A stretch of DNA of 8,644 nucleotides from Clostridia bacterium (GTDB taxonomy: Bacteria > Bacillota > Clostridia > RGIG6154): assembly GCA_017523005.1 (NCBI GenBank), contig JAFWXG010000202.1, forward strand, positions 1-8,644, read 5' to 3'. Shown one piece after another: positions 1-7,016 of this stretch. The notes beneath the pieces are model-generated. The model was not told the origin of the DNA. It saw nothing but the letters and a program-made list of their open reading frames with translations, and searched no databases. How positions within the stretch are numbered: position 1 is the first letter of the stretch; every line of letters starts with the position of its first letter. A program made the translations under genes and the position numbers.

Positions 1-895
1 CGCAACGCTCAAGTCCCATTTCTTCTAAAATATGTGCAACGCTGTCGCCTATTGCGGGGGTTGGAGCTAAAGATAAGTCCACAATACCAAAAGGTGTGTT
101 TAGTCTGTTTGCAGCCTCTAATGCAACAAGCTGACCTACACGGGTAATTTTGAAAGCTGTTTTCTTTATGGTTTCAGCAACTGTCATAAAGTCGCCGTCT
201 TTAACTTTTTCTAAAGCACATTTTACAACGCCGGGGCCTGAAACACCAACATTTATTACACATTCAGGCTCGGTTACGCCGTGAAACGCACCTGCCATAA
301 ACGGATTATCTTCAACCGCATTACAAAAAACAACAAGCTTTGCACAACCGATTGAGCCTTGGTCTTTTGTGATTTCTGCAGTCTTTTTAACAATCTGTCC
401 CATTTTGTAAACGGCATCCATATTTATGCCTGCCTTTGTGCTTCCCACATTTACGGAAGAACAAACCTTTGTAGTCTGTTTTAAAGCTTCGGGGATTGCA
501 TCAATCAAAAGCTTGTCACATTCGGTAAAGCCCTTTTGAACAAGTGCAGAAAATCCGCCTATAAAGTTTATGCCAATCTCCTCTGCCGCTTTTTCTAAAG
601 CAAGAGCATATTTCACATAATCTTCACTGCTTTTAGCATTTGATAAAAGAGAAATCGGGGTAACGGAAACTCTCTTATTTATAATTGGGATACCGTACAT
701 AAGTCCGATATCATCACCTGTTTTAACCAATTTTTCGGCTTTTTTTGTAATTTTATCATAAATAGCAGTTGCTGTCTTATCAACAGACTCGCGTACGCAG
801 TCTAAAAGAGAAATCCCCATAGTAATGGTGCGGATGTCTAAATTTTCCTGCTCTATCATTTTTATGGTTTCTAAAATTTCTGATGTATTAACCAT
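1..895 (-). CDS. UPF0210 / DUF711 'PFL family' protein, C-terminus cut by window edge
   Basis: Function is not established for this family. The visible part is the first 298 residues; family members are usually about 450, so roughly a third is missing beyond position 1. Recognition rests on the start MVNTSEILETIKMIEQENLD and conserved blocks: GIPIINKRVSVTP (68-80), FIGGFSALVQKG (111-122), CSSVNVGSTKAG (145-156), FCNAVEDNPFMAGAFHG (190-206), SGPGVV (219-224) and LAPTPAIGDSVA (277-288). The family name reflects fold similarity to pyruvate formate-lyase-type proteins; the C-terminal region where a glycyl-radical loop would lie is not in view, so no such activity can be claimed. The ATG at 893-895 follows AGGAGG (903-908) by 7 nt, and that SD overlaps the TAG stop of the upstream ACT gene. 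The ACT/UPF0210 pairing is a familiar conserved gene pair, which strengthens both calls. No frameshift or internal stop is seen. Confidence 0.93.
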   Translation of the reverse strand, partial: MVNTSEILETIKMIEQENLDIRTITMGISLLDCVRESVDKTATAIYDKITKKAEKLVKTGDDIGLMYGIPIINKRVSVTPISLLSNAKSSEDYVKYALALEKAAEEIGINFIGGFSALVQKGFTECDKLLIDAIPEALKQTTKVCSSVNVGSTKAGINMDAVYKMGQIVKKTAEITKDQGSIGCAKLVVFCNAVEDNPFMAGAFHGVTEPECVINVGVSGPGVVKCALEKVKDGDFMTVAETIKKTAFKITRVGQLVALEAANRLNTPFGIVDLSLAPTPAIGDSVAHILEEMGLERC

Positions 896-906
896 AAAAG
901 CACCTC

Positions 907-1176
907 CTAAATTCTATGCATGGAATTATAGATATCTGTATGAGTAATAGAAATTTTTACTCCCATATCTTCTCCCAATTTGTCTAATTTTTTAGAAATT
1001 TCGCTAAAGTCCGACTTTATTTTTGAGATATCAGTATACATAATCATTGTAAAAAGGTTGTCCATGATTGTCTGGTTGATATCTAAGATGTTTATGTTTT
1101 CTTCAGCAAGCATAGCGCTTACCTTTGCAATAATACCAACCTTATCTACACCTACAACTGTAATAACTGCTTTCAT
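907..1176 (-). CDS. ACT domain-containing protein, UPF0237 family
   Basis: An 89-residue protein that is essentially a single ACT domain, the usual length for the family. It begins MKAVITVVGVDKVGIIAKVS, giving the first beta strand and the GxDKxGIIAxVS turn where ACT domains bind small ligands. The helix and second strand follow (ENINILDINQTI, 26-37), and it ends with the family-typical HTDIYNSMHRI. ACT domains commonly bind amino acids and control partner enzymes; the ligand here is unknown. The gene sits 12 bp after rlmB and 11 bp before the UPF0210 gene. Its SD AAGGAGG (1184-1190) overlaps the rlmB stop codon, suggesting coupled translation. A regulatory or sensing role for the UPF0210 partner is an inference from the pairing and from the amino-acid genes upstream in the operon. 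It resembles GcvR-like ACT proteins but is too short to be GcvR. Confidence 0.95.
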   Translation of the reverse strand: MKAVITVVGVDKVGIIAKVSAMLAEENINILDINQTIMDNLFTMIMYTDISKIKSDFSEISKKLDKLGEDMGVKISITHTDIYNSMHRI

Positions 1177-1188
1177 ATTTCTTCCTCC

Positions 1189-1938
1189 TTAATTCTTTCT
1201 GTTGCATTTTGACGCAGCATACATAAATATTCCTGCCGAAACAGATGCGTTTAAAGACTCAATTTCGCCAAGCATAGGGATTTTAACCAAAAAGTCACAT
1301 TCTTCTTTAACAAGTCTGCTTATTCCTTTGCCCTCGTTACCTATAACTATGCCGACACCGCCCGAAAAATCGGTTTCAAACACCGTTTTTTCTCCTGCCA
1401 TATCAGCACCATAAAACCAAATTCCTTTTTGTTTAAGCTCGGAAATTGTTCTGGCTAAATTTGTTACTTTTGCGACGGGTGTATAAAAGCAAGCACCTGC
1501 CGCTACCTTTGCGGCTGTTGCTGTAAGACCTGCACTTCTGTGCTTTGGAATAATAATGCCATGCACTCCCGCCCCGTTTGCAGTTCTTATTACAGACCCT
1601 AAATTATGTGGGTCTTCTATTTCGTCAAGCACTACAATAAAAGGTTTTTCGCCTTTGTCTTCTGCTCTTTTCAGTATGTCTTCAACAGACACATAATCAA
1701 CTTGAGGCACTATCGCAATAACGCCCTGATGGTTATGACTTAGGCTCATATCATCTAATTTTCTGCGGTCTGCCTCTACCACGGGTATTTTTTTATCTTG
1801 TGCCATTCGGCGGATTTTTATGACAGAACCCTGTCCGTCGCCTTTTTGTATATAAATTTTATCAATAGTAGTATCAGATTTAAGTGCTTCCATTACAGGG
1901 TTTCTGCCCTCAATCTGACCTTCAAATTTATCTTCCAT
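1189..1938 (-). CDS. rlmB: 23S rRNA (guanosine-2'-O-)-methyltransferase RlmB (SpoU/TrmH family)
   Basis: A SAM-dependent SPOUT methyltransferase. RlmB modifies the 2'-O of a guanosine in the peptidyl-transferase region of 23S rRNA (G2251 in E. coli numbering). The 249-residue length is normal. The N-terminal substrate-binding domain (about 5-80) starts with GQIEGRNPVMEAL, typical of RlmB and absent from the shorter TrmH. The knotted catalytic domain shows motif 1 DPHNLGSVIRTA (109-120, with the key Asn112 and Arg118), motif 2 VIGNEGKGI (198-206) and motif 3 IPMLGEIESLNASVSAGI (220-237). The ATG at 1936-1938 lies inside the end of the upstream ATPase-like gene (11-bp overlap), with an AAAGG-type SD just upstream, so the two are probably translationally coupled. 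In Bacillus rlmB is usually near cysS; its place here after aspartate-pathway genes is different. A paralogous SpoU methylase with another rRNA target cannot be excluded. Confidence 0.93.
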   Translation of the reverse strand: MEDKFEGQIEGRNPVMEALKSDTTIDKIYIQKGDGQGSVIKIRRMAQDKKIPVVEADRRKLDDMSLSHNHQGVIAIVPQVDYVSVEDILKRAEDKGEKPFIVVLDEIEDPHNLGSVIRTANGAGVHGIIIPKHRSAGLTATAAKVAAGACFYTPVAKVTNLARTISELKQKGIWFYGADMAGEKTVFETDFSGGVGIVIGNEGKGISRLVKEECDFLVKIPMLGEIESLNASVSAGIFMYAASKCNRKN

Positions 1939-4414
1939 TTTGAATTTCCTTTTTATTTATTTTATATTCAATCCATTTCATAATATCTGAAAGGACTGTA
2001 AATACTGCTATGAACAATATAGCAAAGAGTATGCTAAAGCCATTAGTTTGTGCTAAAGAAAAGCTTTCAGCGAGTGGCGGAACAAATGATATAACAAATG
2101 TTAAAATTAAAAATACTATTGCTGATACAATTCCGTTTTTATTTTTTAGTGCGTCTGTTATCAGTAGCTTTGCGGTCTGCGACCCAAGTCCGAAAACCAA
2201 TATTGCAGACACAAAACTAAAGAACATCATGTTTTTTGCAACCATTTCAGATGCCGAGAAATAACTTATAAGGCTTACAATAAATACCAAAGCACCTATC
2301 ACAGCACCGCTTATTATTGATGCACGCAATGTGCTTTTGGTGTTTATGCCTTTACTGTTGTCCTCAGCTTTTAAAATCATGTAGTTTGTAAACGGCATTA
2401 CAAAAATTCCAAGCCACAAATACTGCAAAAATTCATTTTGTCCATACGGCAGACAAAGCGCTGTGAGCAGACTGCTTATTAAAATTCCTAATTTTACCGC
2501 TATATTATGACCTAATAAATTGTTCTGGTTTCTATATAGATTAACAGTTGCCTTTTTGATTTCAGGAATTTGCTCCATAAATTGTACTGTACCGTCACAC
2601 ACTCTTTTTAAATTTTGAGGTGCGTTGTCAGGCGCTATAGAAACATAAGCTTTGCTTCTAAACAAAATGTCATCCGAAATTGTTGCGGGATACAACACTG
2701 CCTGTCCGTTTTCTTTAAGCATAGACAATACTCTTACTTTTTGTTGAGCAGAAAGGCCTGCAAAACCGTCTGCTTTTATTATTATGTGTTTTAAGTCGCG
2801 GTCTGTTAAACCGTCTAACTCTTCCCCTGACAAAATATATGGGTTTTTGGTATAGAAAGAGGCAATTACCTCTGCGTTTTCTTTTTTAAGTGCTGTAAAG
2901 AGCAGTGGCTTTAAGTTAGCCGACTTGCATTTTTTAATAAAAGAAAGCTTACTTGAATCTGCCTGATGCGAAACTAAAATCAAGCCTAAGAAACAAAGAT
3001 TTGTTTTTTCGTGCTCGGTATCCTTTTCGTTATCGCTAAAGGCAAGCGCTGTCACATAACTTCCTGCCTCCATAAGAGCTTTAGCTTTTTTCAGCATTTC
3101 AGACTGCATTTCGTCTGTAATTTTTAAAACCTCTCCGTCTGCTAAAAAGCTGTCACACATACCAAGTATTTCGCTCGGCTCGCCCATCGATATTACGCGT
3201 ACGCCTTGTTGAATTTTTACTCCTACAGTAAGGTGTCCGTCAGTCTGCTTTTCAAACAGACGCGGGTATTTTGTAACAAGCAATTCCTTAAAAACGCCAT
3301 TTGATGACGAACCATCTATTATTGCTTTTTCCTGCAAACTGCCGTCATACAATCCGTTTTTAAGCTCTGCATTTGTGCAAAGGCAAGCCATTTCTTCTAT
3401 CATTTTTAATACTGCTCTGTCCTGTCCGCTATACGGATAGTCGACATTAAATTCGTTGTATGAGGTTATAACGCCCCTGAACTTAAGCTTTTGCGCTGCA
3501 ATATCATTTTCGCCTAACGCAATATACTTGGCTTCCCTAAGTTTTTTAGCACAAAGCGGTGTTAAAACTGCTGAAGAATTTATTTTCTTTAAACCCTCAA
3601 TACTGCAAAGCTTAAAGCCGTCGGGAAGGCTTAAAGGACAGGTTACCAAAAACAATCCTACAGCCGACACAGCACAGTCTATAACATCGTTACCCTTTGC
3701 GATAGACACAGCAGACGCCAAAAGACTTAAAAACAATGATACCGCTGTCCATACAAGGAATGGCGTTCCTGTAAGAAGATTTGGCAGTTTTTCGCCCTGT
3801 TCTGCTTCTTTAGAAGTATATGTGCTGTCAAGTACTATTCCTCTCCCCTCGCCAAAAGCAACTTTCATTCCGGGAAGTGCAATATTTACATCTTTGTCAT
3901 CATCTGTAATTTCATAGTCTTGTTCTGCGTCTTGAGGTAAAAAGATTAAACCGTCATTTTCTGCGATTTTAAGCGGAAAGTATACTACATCTCCCGCTCT
4001 TAAAATCTGGACATCGCCCTCTGCTGTCAAATCGGCAGAAATTGTTTGTTCTTCGCCGTCACGCAAAACTGTAATATGCGGGACACGAAGCTTCTGCGCT
4101 TTTACTTTTACACCCTCAAATGCTACACGGCGCGCGGTCATATATAAAGAACGGATTAGCATAATAACTATAGCTAAAGTACCGAAAACTGCTCTGCCCT
4201 GAACCATAAGTATGAGAGAAACGATAAGCATTAAAATATGAAAGGGGTCAGCAACAGCAGACAAAAAGAATTGTATCATCTTGCCTTTTGCCTGTTTTTT
4301 AGGTTTATCGCTCTTTTTTTCTAAAGCTAAATCTGAAGTCATACCCCACTTTGAATTGGTGTTTAACTCCTCTTCAACCTCTGCGACTGTCTTTTCCTGC
4401 CACACTTCCATCAT
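1928..4414 (-). CDS. Catalytically degenerate P2-type cation ATPase homologue (pseudo-ATPase membrane protein)
   Basis: An 828-residue membrane protein with P2-type (SERCA/PacL-like) ATPase layout. In order: cation-ATPase N-terminal segment (1-45); M1-M2 (about 54-93); an A-domain-like part (about 105-205, with LRAGDVV and GEGRGIVLDS); M3-M4 (219-263); P and N domains (270-615); about six C-terminal helices (638-812). By-eye alignment shows every catalytic signature gone. DKTGT is GENDI (301-305), TGES has no counterpart (near 168-175), the KGAP lysine is Met410, TGD is TAL (507-509), and TGDGVND is YPATISD (575-581). M4 PEGLP is PLSLP (260-264) and the M6 Asn and Asp are Gly669 and Met673. 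The P-domain lysine (Lys559) and one Asp (581) remain. ATP-driven transport therefore looks impossible; the real role is unknown. ATG 4412-4414 is preferred over the adjacent second ATG because AGGGAG (4425-4430) lies 10 nt upstream. The gene overlaps rlmB by 11 bp and follows lysC by 70 bp. The frame is intact. Confidence 0.85.
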   Translation of the reverse strand: MMEVWQEKTVAEVEEELNTNSKWGMTSDLALEKKSDKPKKQAKGKMIQFFLSAVADPFHILMLIVSLILMVQGRAVFGTLAIVIMLIRSLYMTARRVAFEGVKVKAQKLRVPHITVLRDGEEQTISADLTAEGDVQILRAGDVVYFPLKIAENDGLIFLPQDAEQDYEITDDDKDVNIALPGMKVAFGEGRGIVLDSTYTSKEAEQGEKLPNLLTGTPFLVWTAVSLFLSLLASAVSIAKGNDVIDCAVSAVGLFLVTCPLSLPDGFKLCSIEGLKKINSSAVLTPLCAKKLREAKYIALGENDIAAQKLKFRGVITSYNEFNVDYPYSGQDRAVLKMIEEMACLCTNAELKNGLYDGSLQEKAIIDGSSSNGVFKELLVTKYPRLFEKQTDGHLTVGVKIQQGVRVISMGEPSEILGMCDSFLADGEVLKITDEMQSEMLKKAKALMEAGSYVTALAFSDNEKDTEHEKTNLCFLGLILVSHQADSSKLSFIKKCKSANLKPLLFTALKKENAEVIASFYTKNPYILSGEELDGLTDRDLKHIIIKADGFAGLSAQQKVRVLSMLKENGQAVLYPATISDDILFRSKAYVSIAPDNAPQNLKRVCDGTVQFMEQIPEIKKATVNLYRNQNNLLGHNIAVKLGILISSLLTALCLPYGQNEFLQYLWLGIFVMPFTNYMILKAEDNSKGINTKSTLRASIISGAVIGALVFIVSLISYFSASEMVAKNMMFFSFVSAILVFGLGSQTAKLLITDALKNKNGIVSAIVFLILTFVISFVPPLAESFSLAQTNGFSILFAILFIAVFTVLSDIMKWIEYKINKKEIQNGR

Positions 4415-4443
4415 ACTGCTTTTTCTCCCTCTTTACCAGAATT

Positions 4444-4474
4444 GCCGCAACCCATTTTGAAAACTGGGTGCGGC
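4444..4474 (-). other. Intercistronic stem-loop between lysC and the ATPase-like gene
   Basis: GCCGCAACCCA (4444-4454) pairs with TGGGTGCGGC (4465-4474), leaving one unpaired A. This gives a GC-rich 10-bp stem around a TTTTGAAAAC loop, which may itself pair partly. In the direction of transcription the stem is followed by AATTCTGG, with no U-run, so it is not a standard intrinsic terminator. It could reduce read-through, act as an mRNA processing or stability element, or be bound by a protein. It fills most of the 70-bp gap, the only sizeable gap in the operon. Confidence 0.5.
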
Positions 4475-4484
4475 AGGTTTAAAT

Positions 4485-4961
4485 TTATTCTGTGAAATCA
4501 AACTTGTCATGAATTGCACGAACTGCGCGTTCTGCATTTGCTTCTTTTACTAAAACTGATACCTTGCTTTCAGATGTTGAAATCATGTGAATGTTAATTC
4601 CTACATCAAAGAGCGCTTCAAACATTTTCGCCGCAACACCTGGATTGTTAACCATGCCTGCACCTACAATAGATACCTTTGAAAATTCGGTTGAGCAGGT
4701 AACATCTTCTGCGCCAATCATATCCATGTTGTCACGGATAATAGAAATCGCTTCTTCTGCATTTGCCTCACCTACAGTAAAGGAGATATCTTTTGTATTG
4801 TTTCTTCCGATTGACTGCAAAATGATATCTACATTGATTTTATGCTTTGAAAGAAGTGAGAATATTCTAAATGCAATACCAGGTTCGTCTTTAACACCCA
4901 TAATTGCAATTCTTGCTACATCGTTATCTCTTGTTACACCTCTGACTAACATTCTTTCCAC
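4485..4961 (-). CDS. Possible internal-start beta subunit of aspartate kinase (ACT domains only)
   Basis: Inside lysC and in the same frame, AAAGGAGG (4970-4977) stands 8 nt before a GTG (4959-4961, Val246). Starting there gives a 158-residue protein made of the two ACT domains. Bacillus aspartokinase II and the Corynebacterium enzyme are known to be alpha2beta2, with the beta subunit (about 160 residues) translated from an internal in-frame start at the same place, the kinase/ACT linker. This SD is better than the one in front of full-length lysC. The caveat is that Lys-Glu-Glu codons (241-243) naturally spell an SD-like string. The next ATG (Met249) is 17 nt from the SD, too far to be favoured. 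Confidence 0.55.
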   Translation of the reverse strand: MERMLVRGVTRDNDVARIAIMGVKDEPGIAFRIFSLLSKHKINVDIILQSIGRNNTKDISFTVGEANAEEAISIIRDNMDMIGAEDVTCSTEFSKVSIVGAGMVNNPGVAAKMFEALFDVGINIHMISTSESKVSVLVKEANAERAVRAIHDKFDFTE

Positions 4962-5696
4962 AGTAATTTCCTCCTTTACAACCGTTCCCGGCACTTTCTG
5001 AAAACTTGATTTAACTTCTAAATTTACACGATATTTTTTAGCAAGCTCTACTGAGCGGTTATGCAATACATTTGCACCAAGTGATGCAAGCTCTAACATT
5101 TCATCGTAAGTGATTTCGTTTAATTTTTTTGCATCGGGCACAATTCTTGGGTCTGCTGTGTAAACACCGTCTACATCTGTATAGATTTCACAGATATCAG
5201 CGTGAAGAGCTGCCGCAATAGCAACTGCTGATGTATCAGAACCGCCACGGCCTAAAGTTGTGATATCCCCAAACTGGTTAATTCCCTGGAAGCCCGCTAC
5301 AATTACGATATTGTTTTTATCCAGCTCTTTGCGAATACGCTCTGTTTCGATTTTCTTAATTCTTGCCATTCCGTAGTTACTGTCGGTCATCATTCCGAGC
5401 TGCCAGCCGGTAAGTGAAATAACAGGAAATCCTAATTTTTCAATCGCCATAGCAAGAAGTGAAATTGAAATCTGCTCGCCTGTAGATAAGAGCATATCCA
5501 TTTCTCTCTTTGAGTGCTTTGGATTTATTTCATTTGCCTTTTCAATCAATTCATCTGTAGTGTCGCCCTGTGCAGAAACTACTACCACAACTGAATTTCC
5601 TTCTTTGTAGGTATCAGTAATTCTGCCGGCAACATTCATTACCTTCTCCGCGTCAGCTACAGAGCTTCCGCCGAATTTTTTAACAACTAATGCCAT
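4485..5696 (-). CDS. lysC: Aspartate kinase (aspartokinase), monofunctional, two C-terminal ACT domains
   Basis: Phosphorylates L-aspartate with ATP to 4-phospho-aspartate, the committed cytoplasmic step toward lysine, threonine, methionine and diaminopimelate. The 403 residues fit the monofunctional Bacillus/Corynebacterium class. The kinase domain (about 1-235) shows KFGGSSV (7-13), STGEQISI (71-78), GRGGSDTSA (149-157) and TDVDGVYTADPR (173-184). Two ACT domains follow (about 262-325 and 340-400), the second with MISTSESKVSVLV (371-383). In homologues these ACT domains bind lysine and/or threonine for feedback inhibition; which effector acts here cannot be read from sequence. The ATG at 5694-5696 has AGGAG (5706-5710) 9 nt upstream. 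The hom stop lies 20 bp before it, so the two are co-transcribed. An internal SD and GTG suggest a second product (separate entry). The gene could be named lysC, ask or dapG; paralogue identity is not decidable here. Confidence 0.95.
   Translation of the reverse strand: MALVVKKFGGSSVADAEKVMNVAGRITDTYKEGNSVVVVVSAQGDTTDELIEKANEINPKHSKREMDMLLSTGEQISISLLAMAIEKLGFPVISLTGWQLGMMTDSNYGMARIKKIETERIRKELDKNNIVIVAGFQGINQFGDITTLGRGGSDTSAVAIAAALHADICEIYTDVDGVYTADPRIVPDAKKLNEITYDEMLELASLGANVLHNRSVELAKKYRVNLEVKSSFQKVPGTVVKEEITVERMLVRGVTRDNDVARIAIMGVKDEPGIAFRIFSLLSKHKINVDIILQSIGRNNTKDISFTVGEANAEEAISIIRDNMDMIGAEDVTCSTEFSKVSIVGAGMVNNPGVAAKMFEALFDVGINIHMISTSESKVSVLVKEANAERAVRAIHDKFDFTE
4970..4977 (-). promoter_or_regulatory. 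Internal Shine-Dalgarno AAAGGAGG within lysC
   Basis: An eight-base near-perfect match to the anti-SD, spaced 8 nt from an in-frame GTG at 4959-4961. It would drive synthesis of the ACT-only beta subunit of aspartate kinase. Confidence 0.55.
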
Positions 5697-5716
5697 TAAA
5701 CAAAACTCCTTCCATC

Positions 5717-6928
5717 TTATCTATGTACTCTGATACAGGACAAAATATTCCCGTATCCTAATAACTTTTTCTTATCTTCAAATTCTTTTTCATTCATTTC
5801 TGATGTGATAAATGCCATTTCAAACTCATCACTTTTTGAAACAATGATTTTGCCGAAAATCTTTTCTGCAGCTTCCTCTGAAACATCTTTTACTCTTACA
5901 AAGAACTGAGAACTGCTTTCAGAAATATCCATCATAAAGTCTTTGTCGTCATTTTCAGTCCACATAAACTTGCCTTTTGGTCTGTTTTGTGCAATATCAA
6001 TCATATCAGCAACAACTGCGCTTGCAGTTGGGCGTTTGCCCGCGCCTTTGCCGTAAAACATTACTTCGCCTGTAGAATCACCCACAACCAAAATTCCGTT
6101 GAACACATCTTCAACAACTGCGAGAGGATTGTTATTTGGAACTAATACAGGTGAAACTCTTGCAAACAATCTGTTCTGGCACATCTGAATATAGCCGATG
6201 AGCTTTATTACATAGCCCATTTTTTCAGCAGCTTTAATATCTTCCAAAGTGATTTTGGTAATACCCTCTGTGTAAATTTTTTCTGGGTTTACTTCTTTAC
6301 CAGTAATTAAAGACGCTAAAATTGCAACCTTACGGCACGCATCAATACCCTCTACATCAGCTTCAGGATTGCGTTCTGCATAGCCTAATTCCTGAGCGGT
6401 TTTAAGAGCAGTTTCAAAGCTTTTGCCCTTTTTGAACATTGAAGTTAAAATGTAGTTTGTTGTACCGTTTAAGATACCCATAACTTCGTTTATAGTGTTT
6501 GCAGCAAGACACTGATTAAGCGGACGGATAATAGGAATACCTCCGCCAACGCTTGCTTCAAACATATAACTTACACCATTTTCTTTTGCAATTTTAAGTA
6601 GCTCTGTACCTTTTTTTGCAACTAATTCCTTGTTTGATGTAACAACATTTTTGCCGGCAAGCAACGCTTTTTTTGTATAGGTATATGCAGGCTCAACCCC
6701 GCCGATAACTTCTGCAATAACAGAAACTTCGGGGTCGTTTAAAATTGTTTCAAAATCGTTTGTAAAAAGCTCTGCCATAGGATGAGCTGAAAAATCTCTT
6801 ATATCGAGTATGTATTTAACATTTAAAACTCCGCCTGCTTTGCCTGAGAAATGGTCTGCGTGTTCTTTAATAATTTCAAGTACGCCCGACCCAACAACGC
6901 CAAAGCCTAAAATCGCTGCCTGAATCAT
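5717..6928 (-). CDS. hom: Homoserine dehydrogenase
   Basis: Reduces L-aspartate-4-semialdehyde to L-homoserine with NAD(P)H, the branch-point step to threonine and methionine. At 403 residues it is a monofunctional enzyme, slightly shorter than the Bacillus protein. The Rossmann loop is GFGVVGSG (8-15). NVVTSNKELVAKKG (94-107), ASVGGGIPII (125-134) and NGTTNYI (154-160) follow. The catalytic set matches the known enzyme by spacing: Glu185, Asp196 and Lys200 in YAERNPEADVEGIDACRK. GKGAGKRPTASAVVADMIDIA-like sequence (293-313) closes the catalytic core. The last 75 residues (about 328-403) look like a C-terminal ACT domain, which in relatives mediates threonine inhibition. The ATG at 6926-6928 has GGAGG (6936-6940) 7 nt upstream. 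It is the first gene of the leftward operon, directly behind a good promoter, and it precedes lysC by 20 bp. Confidence 0.96.
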   Translation of the reverse strand: MIQAAILGFGVVGSGVLEIIKEHADHFSGKAGGVLNVKYILDIRDFSAHPMAELFTNDFETILNDPEVSVIAEVIGGVEPAYTYTKKALLAGKNVVTSNKELVAKKGTELLKIAKENGVSYMFEASVGGGIPIIRPLNQCLAANTINEVMGILNGTTNYILTSMFKKGKSFETALKTAQELGYAERNPEADVEGIDACRKVAILASLITGKEVNPEKIYTEGITKITLEDIKAAEKMGYVIKLIGYIQMCQNRLFARVSPVLVPNNNPLAVVEDVFNGILVVGDSTGEVMFYGKGAGKRPTASAVVADMIDIAQNRPKGKFMWTENDDKDFMMDISESSSQFFVRVKDVSEEAAEKIFGKIIVSKSDEFEMAFITSEMNEKEFEDKKKLLGYGNILSCIRVHR

Positions 6929-6987
6929 TACTTTTCCTCCGTTTTTCTTTACATGTTTGAATTTACCATATAATTTCTGATTATACT

Positions 6988-7016
6988 ATTATATATCCAA
7001 CTGCCCGAAAAATCAA
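6988..7016 (-). promoter_or_regulatory. Sigma-A-type promoter of the hom operon
   Basis: Read leftward: -35 TTGATT (7011-7016), a 17-bp spacer, and a perfect -10 TATAAT (6988-6993). The predicted transcription start is near 6981, giving a leader of about 53 nt before hom. That leader is too short for a T-box or lysine riboswitch. The -35 lies within an inverted repeat at 7007-7024. Confidence 0.75.

Noticed and set aside
3456..3917. A 153-codon plus-strand open frame opposite the ATPase-like gene
   Set aside because: It lies wholly antisense to a well-supported gene, has no recognisable domain, and its composition is that of an opposite-strand shadow.
1928..4414. Annotating the 828-residue protein as a working calcium or cation-transporting ATPase
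   Set aside because: The phosphorylated aspartate and the other catalytic and ion-site residues are absent, so a transport label would mislead.
4444..4474. Calling the lysC/ATPase-gap hairpin an intrinsic terminator
   Set aside because: There is no U-run after the stem in the direction of transcription, and the downstream genes have no obvious promoter of their own in the 70-bp gap.
6949..6969. Six-codon upstream ORF (MVNSNM) in the hom leader, considered as a leader peptide for attenuation
   Set aside because: It has no ribosome binding site, no run of Thr, Lys, Met or Ile codons, and no terminator/antiterminator pair follows it.
6929..6981. Lysine riboswitch or T-box in the hom 5' leader
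   Set aside because: The predicted leader is about 53 nt, far too short, and no conserved riboswitch or T-box sequence is visible.
6980..6985. Second TATAAT just downstream of the chosen hom -10
   Set aside because: The matching -35 position (7003-7008) reads TCGGGC, so it lacks support as a separate promoter.
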